Of a stretch of DNA of 64,000 nucleotides, positions 1 through 9,611 are shown in pieces. The stretch covers positions 75,618,017-75,682,016 of the forward strand of contig NC_044030.1 of NCBI RefSeq assembly GCF_900496995.4, given 5' to 3'. The first letter of the stretch is position 1. Each line of letters opens with the position of its first letter. Both the position numbers and the translations under genes were made by a program. The DNA is from Aquila chrysaetos chrysaetos (taxonomy: Eukaryota > Chordata > Aves > Accipitriformes > Accipitridae). The notes under the pieces are model-generated. The model searched no databases and was not told the origin of the DNA. It was given only the letters and a program-made list of their open reading frames with translations.

Positions 1-1356
1 GTGGTTAAAAGCAGATTTTTAAATATGTAACTGAAGACTGTGGTTATGACTGGCATGTTAATGGAGGTTTGTAGTTCTTAGACTTACCACTTCTTGCTAA
101 GCAGTCACAGTGTCTGAAAATTACTTTTAAAGAGAGAGACTATGGAGTTTAAATGTTTGTTGGAATACACTGTCTGGATTGAAATTTATGGGAGAGGATT
201 TTTCAATCTTCTGTGGTCCATTGAAACTGAATGTTAAGTGTTAACCTTTTAGCCTTTGTGCTATGTCAAGAGTTGAGTCTAAAGGCTAATTAATTTTTGC
301 CCTAGCTTTTGTTACAAACTAGTCACATCTCAAAACATATGAAGTGTGAGCTTGCTTAAAATTCTGTCACTCTGGCTGTAGGGCTAAACATGACTACTGT
401 AAATAGTAAGTCCACTTGAAAGGAGTAAAAATGGGATCCATGTGAAAGTATAATCTATGCTTTCAGACTTTTTTTTCTGGGACTCTATTTTGTTGTTATG
501 AAACAGTACTTTGACCTTGCCTCTTGGCATGAGAAAAGCTCCACAGAACCTTGCAACTGTGTAATGTGCCATTGGGCCATTTTGGACAGTGGGTCTTCTA
601 CAAGATAATGAGGGTAAATGTTGCAATAACCTCTGTCTGGTGGCATGCTGCACACTGGGGCAGTTCACCTGTGGCTATTGATATTGGACATAACTGAACA
701 GATCATCATTAAGGAAATGTCTATTGGCAGTGTAGCCCACAGATGGTATCCCAGTCCTATTGGTTTTATACATGGTAGCTGGTAAGTTGATATTGATCGC
801 AGATCAGTGTGAATGGTTTCTGGTAAATATGTACTAAAGATTTCAGTGACACTCTGAAGAGAAGTCCAAGATACATGAGGTATTTGCCAGAGTTTCACAT
901 TGAGGATTTTGTCTGGAATACACTGTTAAATCCACGGTGAATCTTAGGAGCTAAAAATAATTACCTATATTTTAATGTAGTTTCTGGTAACTTGCCCTCC
1001 TCTTGGAAAAAGGCCAAAGCTTGAATTTAAGTCATTTAACATCTCCCAGGAAATAGTGCATATTTCAATGGTGTAACTGTATCATTGTCTTATATTACTT
1101 GAAGCAAAAAGGAATATGTTAAAACTGCATTCCAGTGAGTGGTTTTGTCTTATAGCTTTTTTGAATAAGTGTTGTTAGTAGACTATAGCTCACTCAATAT
1201 AGCACTACAGACTAGCAGTCTGAGAAAACCATTCAGGTAACTTTTTGCAGAAGTGTTAGGATCTTACAGAAATTGACTACTGTACTACTATTTTTTCAAA
1301 GTCTGAATGCATTAACCATTATTTTTGTTCTATATGTGCCTAGTTAATTTGATTTA
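1..1356 (+). other. MTMR12 intron (5' part), no gene seen
   Basis: AT-rich, T-skewed intronic DNA upstream of the first visible MTMR12 exon. I looked for earlier MTMR12 exons, which would encode the segment leading into the D-N-S-T-D-F-W exon, and found none. Short ORFs here lack splice context and codon structure. The 5' half of the gene must lie outside the window. Confidence 0.6.
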
Positions 1357-2126
1357 GGTAACTTGGGGGTGTTGGTTGATGAGAAGCTCAACATGACCCA
1401 GCAATGTGCATTTGCAGCCCAGAAAGCCAATAGTATCCTGACCGCATCAAAAGAAGCGTGACCAGCAGGTTGAGGGAGGTGATTCTGCCCCTCTGCTCTG
1501 CTCTTGTGAGACCCCACCTGCAGTACTGCGTTCAGCTCTGGGGTCCCCAACATAAGGAGGACATGGACCTGTTGGAGCAAGTCCAGAGGAGGGCCATGAA
1601 GATGATCGGGGAGCTGGAGCACCTCCCCTATGAGGACAGGCTGAGACAGTTGGGATTGTTCAGCCTGGAGAAGAGAAGGCTCTGGGGAGACCTTACTGCA
1701 GCCTTCCAGTACCTAAAGGGGGCCTACAAGAAAGGTGGAGAGGGACTTTTTACAAGGACATTGTGCTGGTTTTGGCTGGGATAGAGTTAATTTTCTTCAT
1801 AGTAGCTAGTATGGAGCTATGTTTTGGATTTGTGCTGAAAACAGTGTTGGTAGTGACAGGACAAGGGATTAATGGCTTTAAACTGAAAGAGGGTAGATTT
1901 AGATTAGGTATAAGGAAGAAATTCTTCCCTGTGAGGGTGGTGAGGCACTGGAACAGGTTGCCCAGAGAAGCTGTGGATGCTCCCTTCCTCAAAGTGTTCA
2001 AGGCCAGGCTGGATGGGGCTTTGAGCAACCTGGGCTAGCAGAAAGTGTCCCTGCCTATGGCAGGGGGGTTGCAACTAGATGATCTTCAAGGTCCCTTCCA
2101 ACCCAAACCATTCTATGGTTCTATGA
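1357..2126 (+). mobile_element. CR1 LINE, 5'-truncated, interrupted by LTR fragment
   Basis: The plus strand reads the C-terminal end of a CR1 reverse transcriptase [13 protein letters not shown] near the start, then [14 protein letters not shown] and L-E-Q-V-Q-R-R-A. It is broken by stops after about 30 codons and resumes in another frame. The 3' UTR ends in the CR1 signature (G-T-C-C-C-T-T-C-C-A-A-C-C) followed by about two copies of an ATTCTATGR-type tail at 2109-2126. CR1 is the dominant LINE of birds and is usually 5'-truncated like this. The body is interrupted at about 1762-1850 by LTR sequence. It is a dead copy. Confidence 0.92.
1762..1850 (+). repeat. ERV-L-type LTR 5' fragment nested in CR1
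   Basis: Starting at TGTGCTGG, about 89 bases match the beginning of an avian ERV-L LTR: GCTGGGATAGAGTTAATTTT, then the CTTCATAG and AAAACAGTGTTG blocks. The same blocks occur in the solo LTR at about 42.23 kb. CR1 homology stops just before it and resumes at about 1851 with TAGTGACAGGACAAGG. The rest of the LTR is absent. The downstream boundary is by eye, within about 5 bases. Confidence 0.8.
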
Positions 2127-3399
2127 ACTTCCAGTGTGACTTAAATTTCTTCAACACATGGCCAAACTGAAGTTCCACTTATAAAAAGCCTCATTAAGCA
2201 AAGCAGAAACCACAGTAGTAGGTAGGCGCTTGAAAGAGGAATTTGATGGGAGGGGACAGCTTGGATCCTCTTAAATTGTTCCTCTTATTTGAACTGTTGC
2301 AAAGGCAGATGCTGATTTTGCTAGAGTGCTCACAAGTCTCAGTGTATGCTATTTGCCCACATACCTTAAATGAGACTTTGAACATTTAAGTTCTCAAATC
2401 CTAGCAGAGTATTTCTTCATTGTCCTAGAAGATAGGAAGGAAGGGAAAGCTTGCTCTCTATTGTGATGTTATTAAACAAAATACCTTGATTAAGAGGTAA
2501 CACAAGCTGCAAGTGTTTTGTTGTGCCTTTCAAAAGAAGTTCCTGTTTTGACTTGGAGATGACTTTGGCTGGGGAGAACTGCCAGACCAAGCAATGGTTT
2601 GTAGAGGCTTGCACACAAGTGGTTGAGTCTAATTGTGCTAGAGCAGGATTGAAAAAAAACCAAACAGCCAGCCACACTTAATGTGGCTACTCAACGTTTT
2701 GCGGTAAAACTCTTCTGTACTGTCCATAATGTAAGAGAACTAAAGAAAACTTCAGTATGGAATATAAGTGTTACTGTTATAGATGAAAGCCTGTTATTTC
2801 TACAGGAAAAAAGACGTAAATCCCTTTTCCTTGGTATCATGGGTTTTGGGTGTTTTTGAAGGACTCAAAATTGGTACTATAATTTTGCCTTGATTCAGGA
2901 TGGACAGGTTTTTCAAATAGTGATGGCAGGCTAAATGGAACATGAGATTTGGGTGCAAGGAAATATTCTAAAACATGGATGGAAAGAGGATGAACTGGGG
3001 AGTAAAGGGTGTCGTACTGTAATGTATGTACTTTAAAGGGTATCCTACTTACAGGTTGGAAGTGAATTTGAATATGTTAATCAGAAAAGATTGGAGAAAA
3101 CTACATCTAATGTGAACAGAACTGACTAGGAAGCTTTCAAGATGCATTCTAATGCTTTTATGGAGAACTAGTTTCTATGGCCAGGGTGAAATGAATCAGG
3201 GAAAGAAAGATTTTTATTTTTTTTTAAATGTGTAGTGAACAGAATGAGGGGCACAAGCAGGCATGGAGTCAGAACAGCTACAGGAACAAAATAGATATAT
3301 GCCTGTGCACTTGAGGATCATAGATGCAAGCTGCAGAAAACAAGACAGAAGTGAGTATGTATTGGAATTAAGCATTGGAAGCATATGGAGAGACTTTGG
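2127..3399 (+). other. MTMR12 intron, no gene seen
   Basis: Intronic sequence between the CR1 and the provirus. I see no exon, RNA gene or recognisable repeat apart from short A/T runs. Confidence 0.55.
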
Positions 3400-3404
3400 G
3401 AGGT
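3400..3404. repeat. Target-site duplication, left copy (GAGGT)
   Basis: GAGGT directly precedes the left LTR and is repeated directly after the right LTR at 10082-10086. A 5-bp duplication is in the normal range for class III (ERV-L-like) integrations and fixes both proviral ends. Confidence 0.9.
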
Positions 3405-3846
3405 TGTCGTGGTTTCAGCCCAGCCGGTAACAAAGGACCATGCAGCCGCTCGCTCACTCCTCCCGCCCCCTCCGGTGGGATAGGGGGGAGATGGAGGAGA
3501 GAAAAGAAAAAAAACTGGAACCTCGAGGGTTGGGATAAGGGCAGTTTACTGGGACAACGCAAAAAAGTTACAACAACAACGACGGTACTAATGAAAGGGT
3601 ATACAGAAAAGAGTGATGCACAGTGTAACTGCTCACCACCCGGGACCCGACGCTCCGCCACTTCCCCCACCGAAAGTCGAGAGAAGGAGAGACCTCCCCC
3701 CGGCCCACTCCCCATGTATATACTGAGCATGATGTCACATGGTATGGAATAGCTCCTTGGCTAGTTCAGGTCAGCTGCCCCGGCTATGCCCCCCCACCTC
3801 CCAGGTTCCTGTAAAAATTAGCTCTATCCCAGCTGAACCCAGGACA
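3405..3846 (-). repeat. Proviral 3' LTR
   Basis: 442 bp, bounded on the minus strand by TG...CA. It differs from the partner at 9639-10081 by about eight substitutions and one base of length in an A run (counted by eye). It carries the same TATA-like and CRE-like sites on the minus strand. Confidence 0.95.
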
Positions 3847-3848
3847 TT

Positions 3849-3859
3849 ATCCACCCCTT
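3849..3859 (-). other. Candidate polypurine tract
   Basis: The minus strand reads AAGGGGTGGAT two bases before the 3' LTR, at the position where plus-strand DNA synthesis is primed in retroviruses. It is short and contains T, so it is a weak tract. Confidence 0.55.
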
Positions 3860-3955
3860 ATTCTATACCATTTACATCATGCCCAGATCCTACATTTTCC
3901 AATCAACCGCTACCACTTTCCTTGTCTTATATATAGATATATATGTATATGGACA

Positions 3956-3980
3956 CCCCCCCCCCCACACACACACACAC
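3956..3980. repeat. (C)11(AC)7 microsatellite
   Basis: Eleven C followed by seven AC units, directly downstream of an AT-alternating stretch, inside the proviral 3' noncoding region. Confidence 0.95.
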
Positions 3981-4379
3981 ATACAAATAGTATTCCCTTA
4001 GTCAATGGGTTATCCCTCCAATGTGTCCATCAATTTTATTTAGTCCATGACTTTGAGGCTCCATCTGTTGTAACACTTCTTCAGGATAAGAGAGATGGTG
4101 TGAGGTGTTGGGCTGTTGTATGCTGTCTCTGGAACTTCTGGCTGGTACATTTGATGCAACCCACACCCTTGGTCTGCAGGTCGAAGATGTTGATCTTGAG
4201 GGAATTGCTGGGCGCCAGTTCAAGTTCTATCACTGTTGTTCTTGGCTCAGTTTCAAAGTCCATTCTTCAGTCATTTGGGTAATTCTTACAGTAATACCCT
4301 TGATATGGCATATAGACACTATAGATACAATGACATACATTGGCAGGTTATTTAGCAGTTAAATATCATACAGCCTAGT

Positions 4380-6141
4380 TCACTGGCTATTCTCTCCCAA
4401 AATCAAATCTCCCTGAGGTACACATCGAACTTCCCCATCCTTCTGCATCACCCACCAGGTGTACCCAGGTCCCTGAGCAAAAACCACCCCTTGGATGGGT
4501 TTGTCTCTGCGTGAGGGAGGACTAACCCAGACTGTCTTTCCTAACATACTCCTCATGTGCACTACAGGAACTTTATCCCCTTCTACAGTATGTGGAAGTC
4601 TTGGTTGGGTGGGGCCCGCCCGATTGGTGGATCCTCTAGTATTAACTAACCAGGTGGCTTTTGTTAAATGTGTATCCCAATGTTTGAAAGTTCCACCCCC
4701 CATTGCTCTCAATGTAGTTTTCAGCAGTCCATTGTATCGTTCGATTTTTCCAGAGGCTGGTGCATGATAAGGGATGTGATATACCCACTCAATGCCATGT
4801 TCTTTGGCCCAGGTGTCTATGAGGTTGTTTCGGAAGTGAGTCCCGTTGTCTGACTCGATTCTTTCTGGGGTACCGTGTTGCCATAAGACTTTCTCTTCAA
4901 GGCCCAGGATAGTGTTCTGGGCAGTGGCGTGGGACACAGGATATGTTTCCAGCCATCCAGTGGTTGCTTCCACCATTGTAAGCACATGGCACTTGCCTTG
5001 GCGGGTTCGTGGGAGTGTGATATAGTCAATCTGCCAGGCCTCCCACTGTTTATATTTCAGCCATCGCCCTCCATACGACAGGGGTTTCAGTCGCTTGGCT
5101 TGCTTAATTGCAGCACGTGTTTCACATTCATGGATAACCTGTGCGATAGTGTCCATGGTTAAGTCCACCCCTCGATCACGAGCCCATCTGTATGTTGCAT
5201 CTCTTCCCTGATGGCCCGAGGTATCATGGGCCCACTGAGCCATAAATAGCTCACCCCTACGTTGCCAGTCCAGGTCCACCTGAGACACTTCAATCTTGGC
5301 GGCTTGATCTGCCTGCTGGTTGTTTTGATGTTCTTCAGTGGCCCGACTCTTGGGTACATGAGCATCTACGTGGCGTACTTTTACCACTAGCTTCTCTATC
5401 CGAACAGCAATATCTTGCCACAGTGTGGCAGCCCAGATGAGTTTACCTCTGCGCTGCCAATTGCTCTTCTTCCATTGCTGTAGCCACCCCCATCGGGCAT
5501 TTGCCACCATCCATGAGTCAGTATAGAGATAGAGCACTGGCCACTTTTCTCTTTCAGCAATGTCTAACGCTAGCTGGATGGCTTTCACCTCTGCAAACTG
5601 ACTCGATTCACCTTCTCCTTCAGCAGTTTCTGCGACTAGTCGTGTAGGACTCCATACAGCAGCCTTCCACCTCCGATGTTTTCCCATAATGCGACAGGAC
5701 CCATCAGTGAACAGAGCATATTGCCTCTCATTTTCTGGCAGTTTATTATACAGCGGGGCCTCTTCAGCCCGTGTCACCTCCTCCTCTGGCGACATTCCAA
5801 AATTTTTGCCTTCTGGCCAGTCCATGATCACTTCCACAATTCCTGGGCGACTGGGGTTTCCTATGCGAGCCCGTTGTGTGATCAGTGCGGCCCACTTACT
5901 CCACGTGGCATCAGTTGCATGATGTGTAGAGGAGACCTTCCCTTTGAACATCCAGCCCAGCACTGGCAGTAGGGGTGCTAAGAGGAGCTGTGTTTCAGTA
6001 CCAACCACTTCTGAGGCGGCTCGAACTCCTTCATATGCTGCCAATATCTCTTTTTCAGTTGGAGTATAGCGAGCCTCGGATCCTCTGTATCCCCGACTCC
6101 AAAACCCCAGGGGTCGACCTCGGGTCTCCCCAGGTGCTTTT
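4380..6141 (-). pseudogene. pol: Proviral pol, RNase H-integrase part (displaced by frameshift)
   Basis: A long open frame, 604 codons counted from its first ATG at 6194; the homologous part begins near 6141. RNase H removes the RNA strand of RNA-DNA hybrids; its acidic residues are all present: D164 (TDGS), E202, D226 (YTDS) and D296. Integrase joins viral DNA to the chromosome. Its N-terminal zinc module has H323, H328 and C357, but the second Cys is replaced by R360. The catalytic triad is intact as D390, D449 and E485, with exactly 35 residues between the last two. A C-terminal SH3-like segment with W residues follows. The frame ends with no env or dUTPase after it. This frame differs from that of protease-RT because of a one-base length change at about 6138-6141, so this copy cannot make the whole polyprotein in one frame. 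Homology is recognised from motifs. Confidence 0.9.
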
Positions 6142-7566
6142 CTGCCAGAGGCTCCAGGTAGGGCCATTCTCCCCAGCTGCAGTGTAGAGCACATTTATAA
6201 CATCTTGTCCTGCCCGGACTGGCCCAAGAGCTACTGCATGAACAATCTCCCGCTTAATTTGTTCAAAAGCTTGTCGTTGCTCAGGCCCCCATTTAAAATC
6301 ATTCTTCTTCTGGGTAACTTGGTAGAGAGGACTTACAATTTGACTGTAATTTGGAATATGCATTCTCCAAAAGCCCACAACACCTAAGAAAGCTTGTGTT
6401 TCCTTTTTATTAGTTGGTGGGGACATAGCTGCTATTTTGTTGATCACATCCATAGGGATCTGACGACGCCCGTCTTGCCATTTTACTCCTAAGAACTGGA
6501 TCTCCTGTGCAGGTCCCTTGACCTTACTTTCTTTTATGGCAAAACCAGCCATCAAAAGGATTTGGATTATTTTCTTCCCTTTCTCAAAAACTTCTTCTGC
6601 CGTGTTGCCCCATACGATGATGTCATCAATGTATTGCAGGTGCTCTGGAGCTTCACCTTTTTCCAGTGCAGCCTGGATCAGTCCATGGCAAATAGTGGGG
6701 CTGTGTTTCCACCCCTGGGGCAGTCGATTCCAGGTGTACTGGACACCCCTCCAAGTAAAGGCAAACTGTGGCCTGCACTCCGCTGCCAAAGGGATGGAAA
6801 AAAATGCATTAGCAATGTCAATTGTGGCATACCACTTAGCTGCCTTTGATTCCAGTTCATATTGAAGCTCTAACATATCTGGCACAGCAGCGCTCAGCGG
6901 TGGCGTGACTTCATTCAGCCCACGATAGTCTACTGTTAGTCTCCATTCCCCATTAGATTTCCGCACGGGCCATATGGGACTATTAAAGGGTGAGTGAGTC
7001 TTGCTGATCACTCCTTGACTCTCCAATTGGCAAATCAGCTTATGGATGGGGATCAGGGAATCTCGGTTGGTGCGATATTGCCGCCGGTGCACCGTCGTGG
7101 TAGCAATTGGCACCTGTTGTTCTTCAACCTTCAGCAACCCCACAACCGAAGGGTCTTGAGAGAGACCAGGCAGGGTAGACAGCTGTTCAATCTCCTCCGT
7201 CTCCAATGCAGCTATACCAAAAGCCCAACGGTACCCTTTTGGGTCCTTGAAATATCCCCTCCTGAGATAATCTATACCAAGGATGCACGGGGCCTCTGGG
7301 CCAGTTGCAATGGGGTGTTTATGCCACTCATTCCCGGTTAGACTCATTTCAGCTTCTAATACGGTTAGCTCTTGGGATCCCCCTGTCACACCAGAGATAC
7401 AGATGGGTTCTGCCCCTTTATAACTTGATGGCATTAGGGTGCATTGTGCACCAGTGTCTACTAGAGCCTTATATTCCTGTGGGTCTGATGTGCCAGGCCA
7501 TCGAATCCACACTGTCCAGTAGACTCGGTTGTCCCTCTCCTCCACCTGGCTGGAGGCAGGGCCCCT
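6055..7566 (-). pseudogene. pol: Proviral protease-reverse transcriptase
   Basis: The frame opens directly after the gag UAG at 7567-7569 and stays in the gag frame; residue numbers here count from the GTG at 7545. An aspartic protease domain comes first, with active site D30-T31-G32 and a conserved I-L-G-I-D near 88-92. Reverse transcriptase follows: WRLTVDYRGLN at about 201-211, motif A D243 (TIDIANAFF), motif B RLPQGW at 274-279, motif C YIDD at 305-308, and FLGVKW at 351-356. The frame goes out of register at about residue 469, in an A4 run on the minus strand (plus-strand TTTT 6138-6141), and stops at 6055. Expression from gag would need readthrough of UAG. YIDD and motif order favour ERV-L-like elements over alpharetroviruses. 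Confidence 0.92.
6138..6141 (-). other. Frameshift in pol homopolymer
   Basis: Upstream of this A4 run (minus strand) the RT frame matches the end of the RT connection domain. Downstream the matching frame is the one carrying RNase H-integrase. A one-base gain in the run explains the switch. It could be a real mutation or an assembly homopolymer error. Confidence 0.8.
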
Positions 7567-7569
7567 CTA
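7567..7569 (-). other. In-frame UAG between gag and pro-pol
   Basis: Gag ends with UAG followed by AGG. The next codons remain in the same frame and lead into the protease without another stop. This is the layout of elements that make Gag-Pol by termination suppression rather than frameshifting. Confidence 0.8.
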
Positions 7570-8805
7570 ATCCTGGTTAGAATATTCGTTACTCACTTTT
7601 CGCACCCGTGAATCAGAAGTCCCTTCAAGAGGATCAGAAATGTGATCAGCCCATCTACTGCATCTGGGGGACTCCTCACAGGAAACTGGAGCAGCAGTTT
7701 TCCAAGAAGAATCCTCTTTCCTGGTTGCTTTTTCTCGCAACTCCCGTACCCGTGCATCCAGGACTGAGGTAGGTTTTCCATCCCACTTCCTCATGTCCTC
7801 TCCATGGTCACGCAGGTAAAACCACAGGTTAGCCCGTCGTGTGTACTTTCTCTCTCCTCTCTCTTGGGCAGAGGAATGCTTACTCCCAATAGCTGCGATG
7901 CGGGCCTGTACAGGTGGGGAGGAGGACATATCCACTTTGAATTGCTGGAACTCCCGGGACAATTCCTCTACAGCCGAGACACAGGCCCGTAGGGAGGAAG
8001 AGAGACTTCCTTCGTATTGCCGGAGTTGGACAGCCAATTCATCCACCGTTTGTCCATGGCCTTCTTTCCAGGACATTACTGCCAATGAGTTGGCATAGGT
8101 TGGTGGTGCACTTCGTAGAAACTTCCGCCACATGGGTTGTGTGCATTGGACTTCATCTGGATCTGTGGGTGACTGCGCATTTTCTGGATCATTATAAATC
8201 ACCTCCAGCACGGCTAATTCCCTCAGGTACTGGATACCTCTCTCCATGGTGGTCCACTTGCCTTGGTGACATGTAACTTCATCCTTGAAGGGGTATCTTT
8301 CCTTTACACCTAACAGAAGTCGCCTCCAGAGGCTGAGGACTTGTGTTTTTCTCCCAATCGCCTTGTCGATGCCCCCTTCCCTAGACAGAGATCCCAACTG
8401 CTTGGCTTCCTTACCCTCTAATTCCACACTACTAGCCCCATTATCCCAGCATCGGAGCAGCCAGGTAACAATGTGCTCACCTGGGTGGCGGCTAAAATCT
8501 TTTCGCATGTCACGCAACTCACTCAGGGATAGAGATCGGGTGATTATTTCAGGTTCTGCCTCTTCCTCCTGTTCTCGTGATGACCCTGGTTCATCTTCAT
8601 CTCTCACTGAGCGAACTGATTTCTTTGTGTGTTTCTTTTTCTGTACAGGGGCGACTGATACTGGCACAGGTTGGTTCTCTGGTTTAGCTGCAGTATCCGT
8701 CACTGCGGTTGGGGTAGCCGCGCTGCCTGTTGCCGGGGTTGGGGTAGCCACAGTGCCTGTTGCCGGGGTAGGGGTAGCCACGGTGCCTGCTGCCCTGTTT
8801 TCCAT
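7567..8805 (-). CDS. gag: Proviral Gag polyprotein
   Basis: 412 codons from ATG at 8803-8805 to UAG at 7567. The N terminus is a low-complexity A/T/P region with three 10-residue repeats (GTVATPTPAT type, residues 7-36), then a K/R-rich patch (KKKHTKKS) and an acidic E-rich stretch around residues 70-90. The central part, starting at LSLSELRDMRKDFSRHPGE, is the capsid-like region seen in ERV-L-type elements, with conserved W residues in TWLLRCWDNG. No CCHC zinc knuckle is visible, so RNA binding would rest on basic patches. The frame is the same as both the upstream hydrophobic ORF and downstream protease-RT, separated from each by one UAG. It is intact from ATG to stop. Gag identity rests on position and capsid-like motifs. 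Confidence 0.85.
   Translation of the reverse strand: MENRAAGTVATPTPATGTVATPTPATGSAATPTAVTDTAAKPENQPVPVSVAPVQKKKHTKKSVRSVRDEDEPGSSREQEEEAEPEIITRSLSLSELRDMRKDFSRHPGEHIVTWLLRCWDNGASSVELEGKEAKQLGSLSREGGIDKAIGRKTQVLSLWRRLLLGVKERYPFKDEVTCHQGKWTTMERGIQYLRELAVLEVIYNDPENAQSPTDPDEVQCTQPMWRKFLRSAPPTYANSLAVMSWKEGHGQTVDELAVQLRQYEGSLSSSLRACVSAVEELSREFQQFKVDMSSSPPVQARIAAIGSKHSSAQERGERKYTRRANLWFYLRDHGEDMRKWDGKPTSVLDARVRELREKATRKEDSSWKTAAPVSCEESPRCSRWADHISDPLEGTSDSRVRKVSNEYSNQD
8698..8787 (-). repeat. 30-bp x 3 tandem repeat in gag
   Basis: Three 30-bp units encode GTVATPTPAT, GTVATPTPAT and the diverged GSAATPTAVT. In-frame unit gain or loss would change the linker length without breaking gag. Confidence 0.9.
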
Positions 8806-8832
8806 CTTTTCCCCCTTTTCTCCCTGAGGGTG

Positions 8833-8835
8833 CTA
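8833..8835 (-). other. In-frame UAG between pre-gag ORF and gag
   Basis: The pre-gag ORF stops at UAG, followed by CAC. The nine codons up to the gag ATG contain no further stop and are in the same frame, so the two ORFs are one continuous frame interrupted by a single amber codon. Confidence 0.8.
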
Positions 8836-9528
8836 CATAATATCAAGCAGTGTTTGGTAGATACTGGCCAGGGCCCAGCACAGTGCAGCGAGTTGTACGT
8901 CTTTGGAATAGCCACAGCATTTTTCTTTCAAATATTCTACCACTTCATGAGGGTTCTGTAGTTGTTCAGGAGTGAACTTCCAAACCACTGGGGGTGAGAA
9001 GTTCTCTAGATACCTGCCCATATCCTCCCACATGCCGTGCCACCCATGAATATCCAGCTTTGGGGCAGATCTCTGGGTGGTACTCTTAAAGAGCCTTTTT
9101 GTAGCCCTAAACAAGACCTGAAACATATTCAGGAGGCATAGCACTAACAGCACAGTGGCTTGTGCATCCCAAGGATATTCAAAGTTCTCAAAAGCTGTTG
9201 TAATTAGTCGGAAGGAGAAAAGGGAGGCGAACGGACGGGGGGAAGTATCCCCCCCTAACTCCCCCATGGATTGGCTGTAATTACCAATAAAATCCGATAG
9301 AAGGTGCCCAAAGTATGGAAATGATATCACTGCCTCATACAGATACCAGCTTAACCTCATGACCAGTGATGTAATCATTTCACAAGTCGACATTGCCCAG
9401 TACAGCAAAATGATAATCCCAATCACTCTCCCAGAGGTGAGAAACGTAACTACAGGCAATACATAGAGCATATAAGGACCTACAAAACGCCACCATGTAA
9501 ACAAATTAATCAACATTGTGACTAACAT
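8833..9528 (-). CDS. Proviral pre-gag hydrophobic ORF (unknown)
   Basis: 231 codons lie between the primer-binding site and gag, starting with ATG about 84 bases downstream of the PBS. I do not recognise a family. The first half is strongly hydrophobic, with likely membrane segments at about residues 15-33, 34-57 and 58-80. Another hydrophobic stretch at about 121-140 (ATVLLVLCLLNMFQVLF) is followed by a K/R-rich turn (RATKRLFK). The last 80 residues are soluble-looking, with W and C residues (two adjacent C in EKCCGYSKD). No standard retroviral leader encodes such a protein. It could be a separate accessory membrane protein, or an N-terminal membrane-targeting part of Gag cut off by a UAG mutation. 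The frame has no internal stop over 231 codons despite the age of the element, which argues it was under selection until recently. Confidence 0.7.
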   Translation of the reverse strand: MLVTMLINLFTWWRFVGPYMLYVLPVVTFLTSGRVIGIIILLYWAMSTCEMITSLVMRLSWYLYEAVISFPYFGHLLSDFIGNYSQSMGELGGDTSPRPFASLFSFRLITTAFENFEYPWDAQATVLLVLCLLNMFQVLFRATKRLFKSTTQRSAPKLDIHGWHGMWEDMGRYLENFSPPVVWKFTPEQLQNPHEVVEYLKEKCCGYSKDVQLAALCWALASIYQTLLDIM

Positions 9529-9611
9529 CTATTTATCTAATATAAGGAATGCGTATGACAAATTTGTTTCAACACGCTCTGGCCAGATCTGTCGTTATCT
9601 CAACCCTTCGT

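Larger units (their letters stand above)
3847..4379 (-). other. Proviral 3' noncoding region, no env
   Basis: About 530 bases between the integrase stop and the 3' LTR. All frames are closed by stops or open only over 60-75 codons without recognisable surface/transmembrane envelope motifs. No dUTPase motif set is seen. An AT-rich stretch and a C-run/CA microsatellite lie inside it. If env or dUTPase was ever here, nothing readable by eye remains. Confidence 0.7.

Noticed and set aside
841-895. Exon-like segment after TTTCAG with GTAT downstream
   Set aside because: The short peptide does not match any MTMR12 segment expected at this point.
1458-2038. Plus-strand ORFs resembling reverse transcriptase
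   Set aside because: They are pieces of the dead, LTR-interrupted CR1 and are not a host gene.
3368-3752. ORFs of 120-125 codons on both strands over the LTR (and copies at 9600-9965)
   Set aside because: They are LTR sequence read in chance-open frames, identical in both LTRs.
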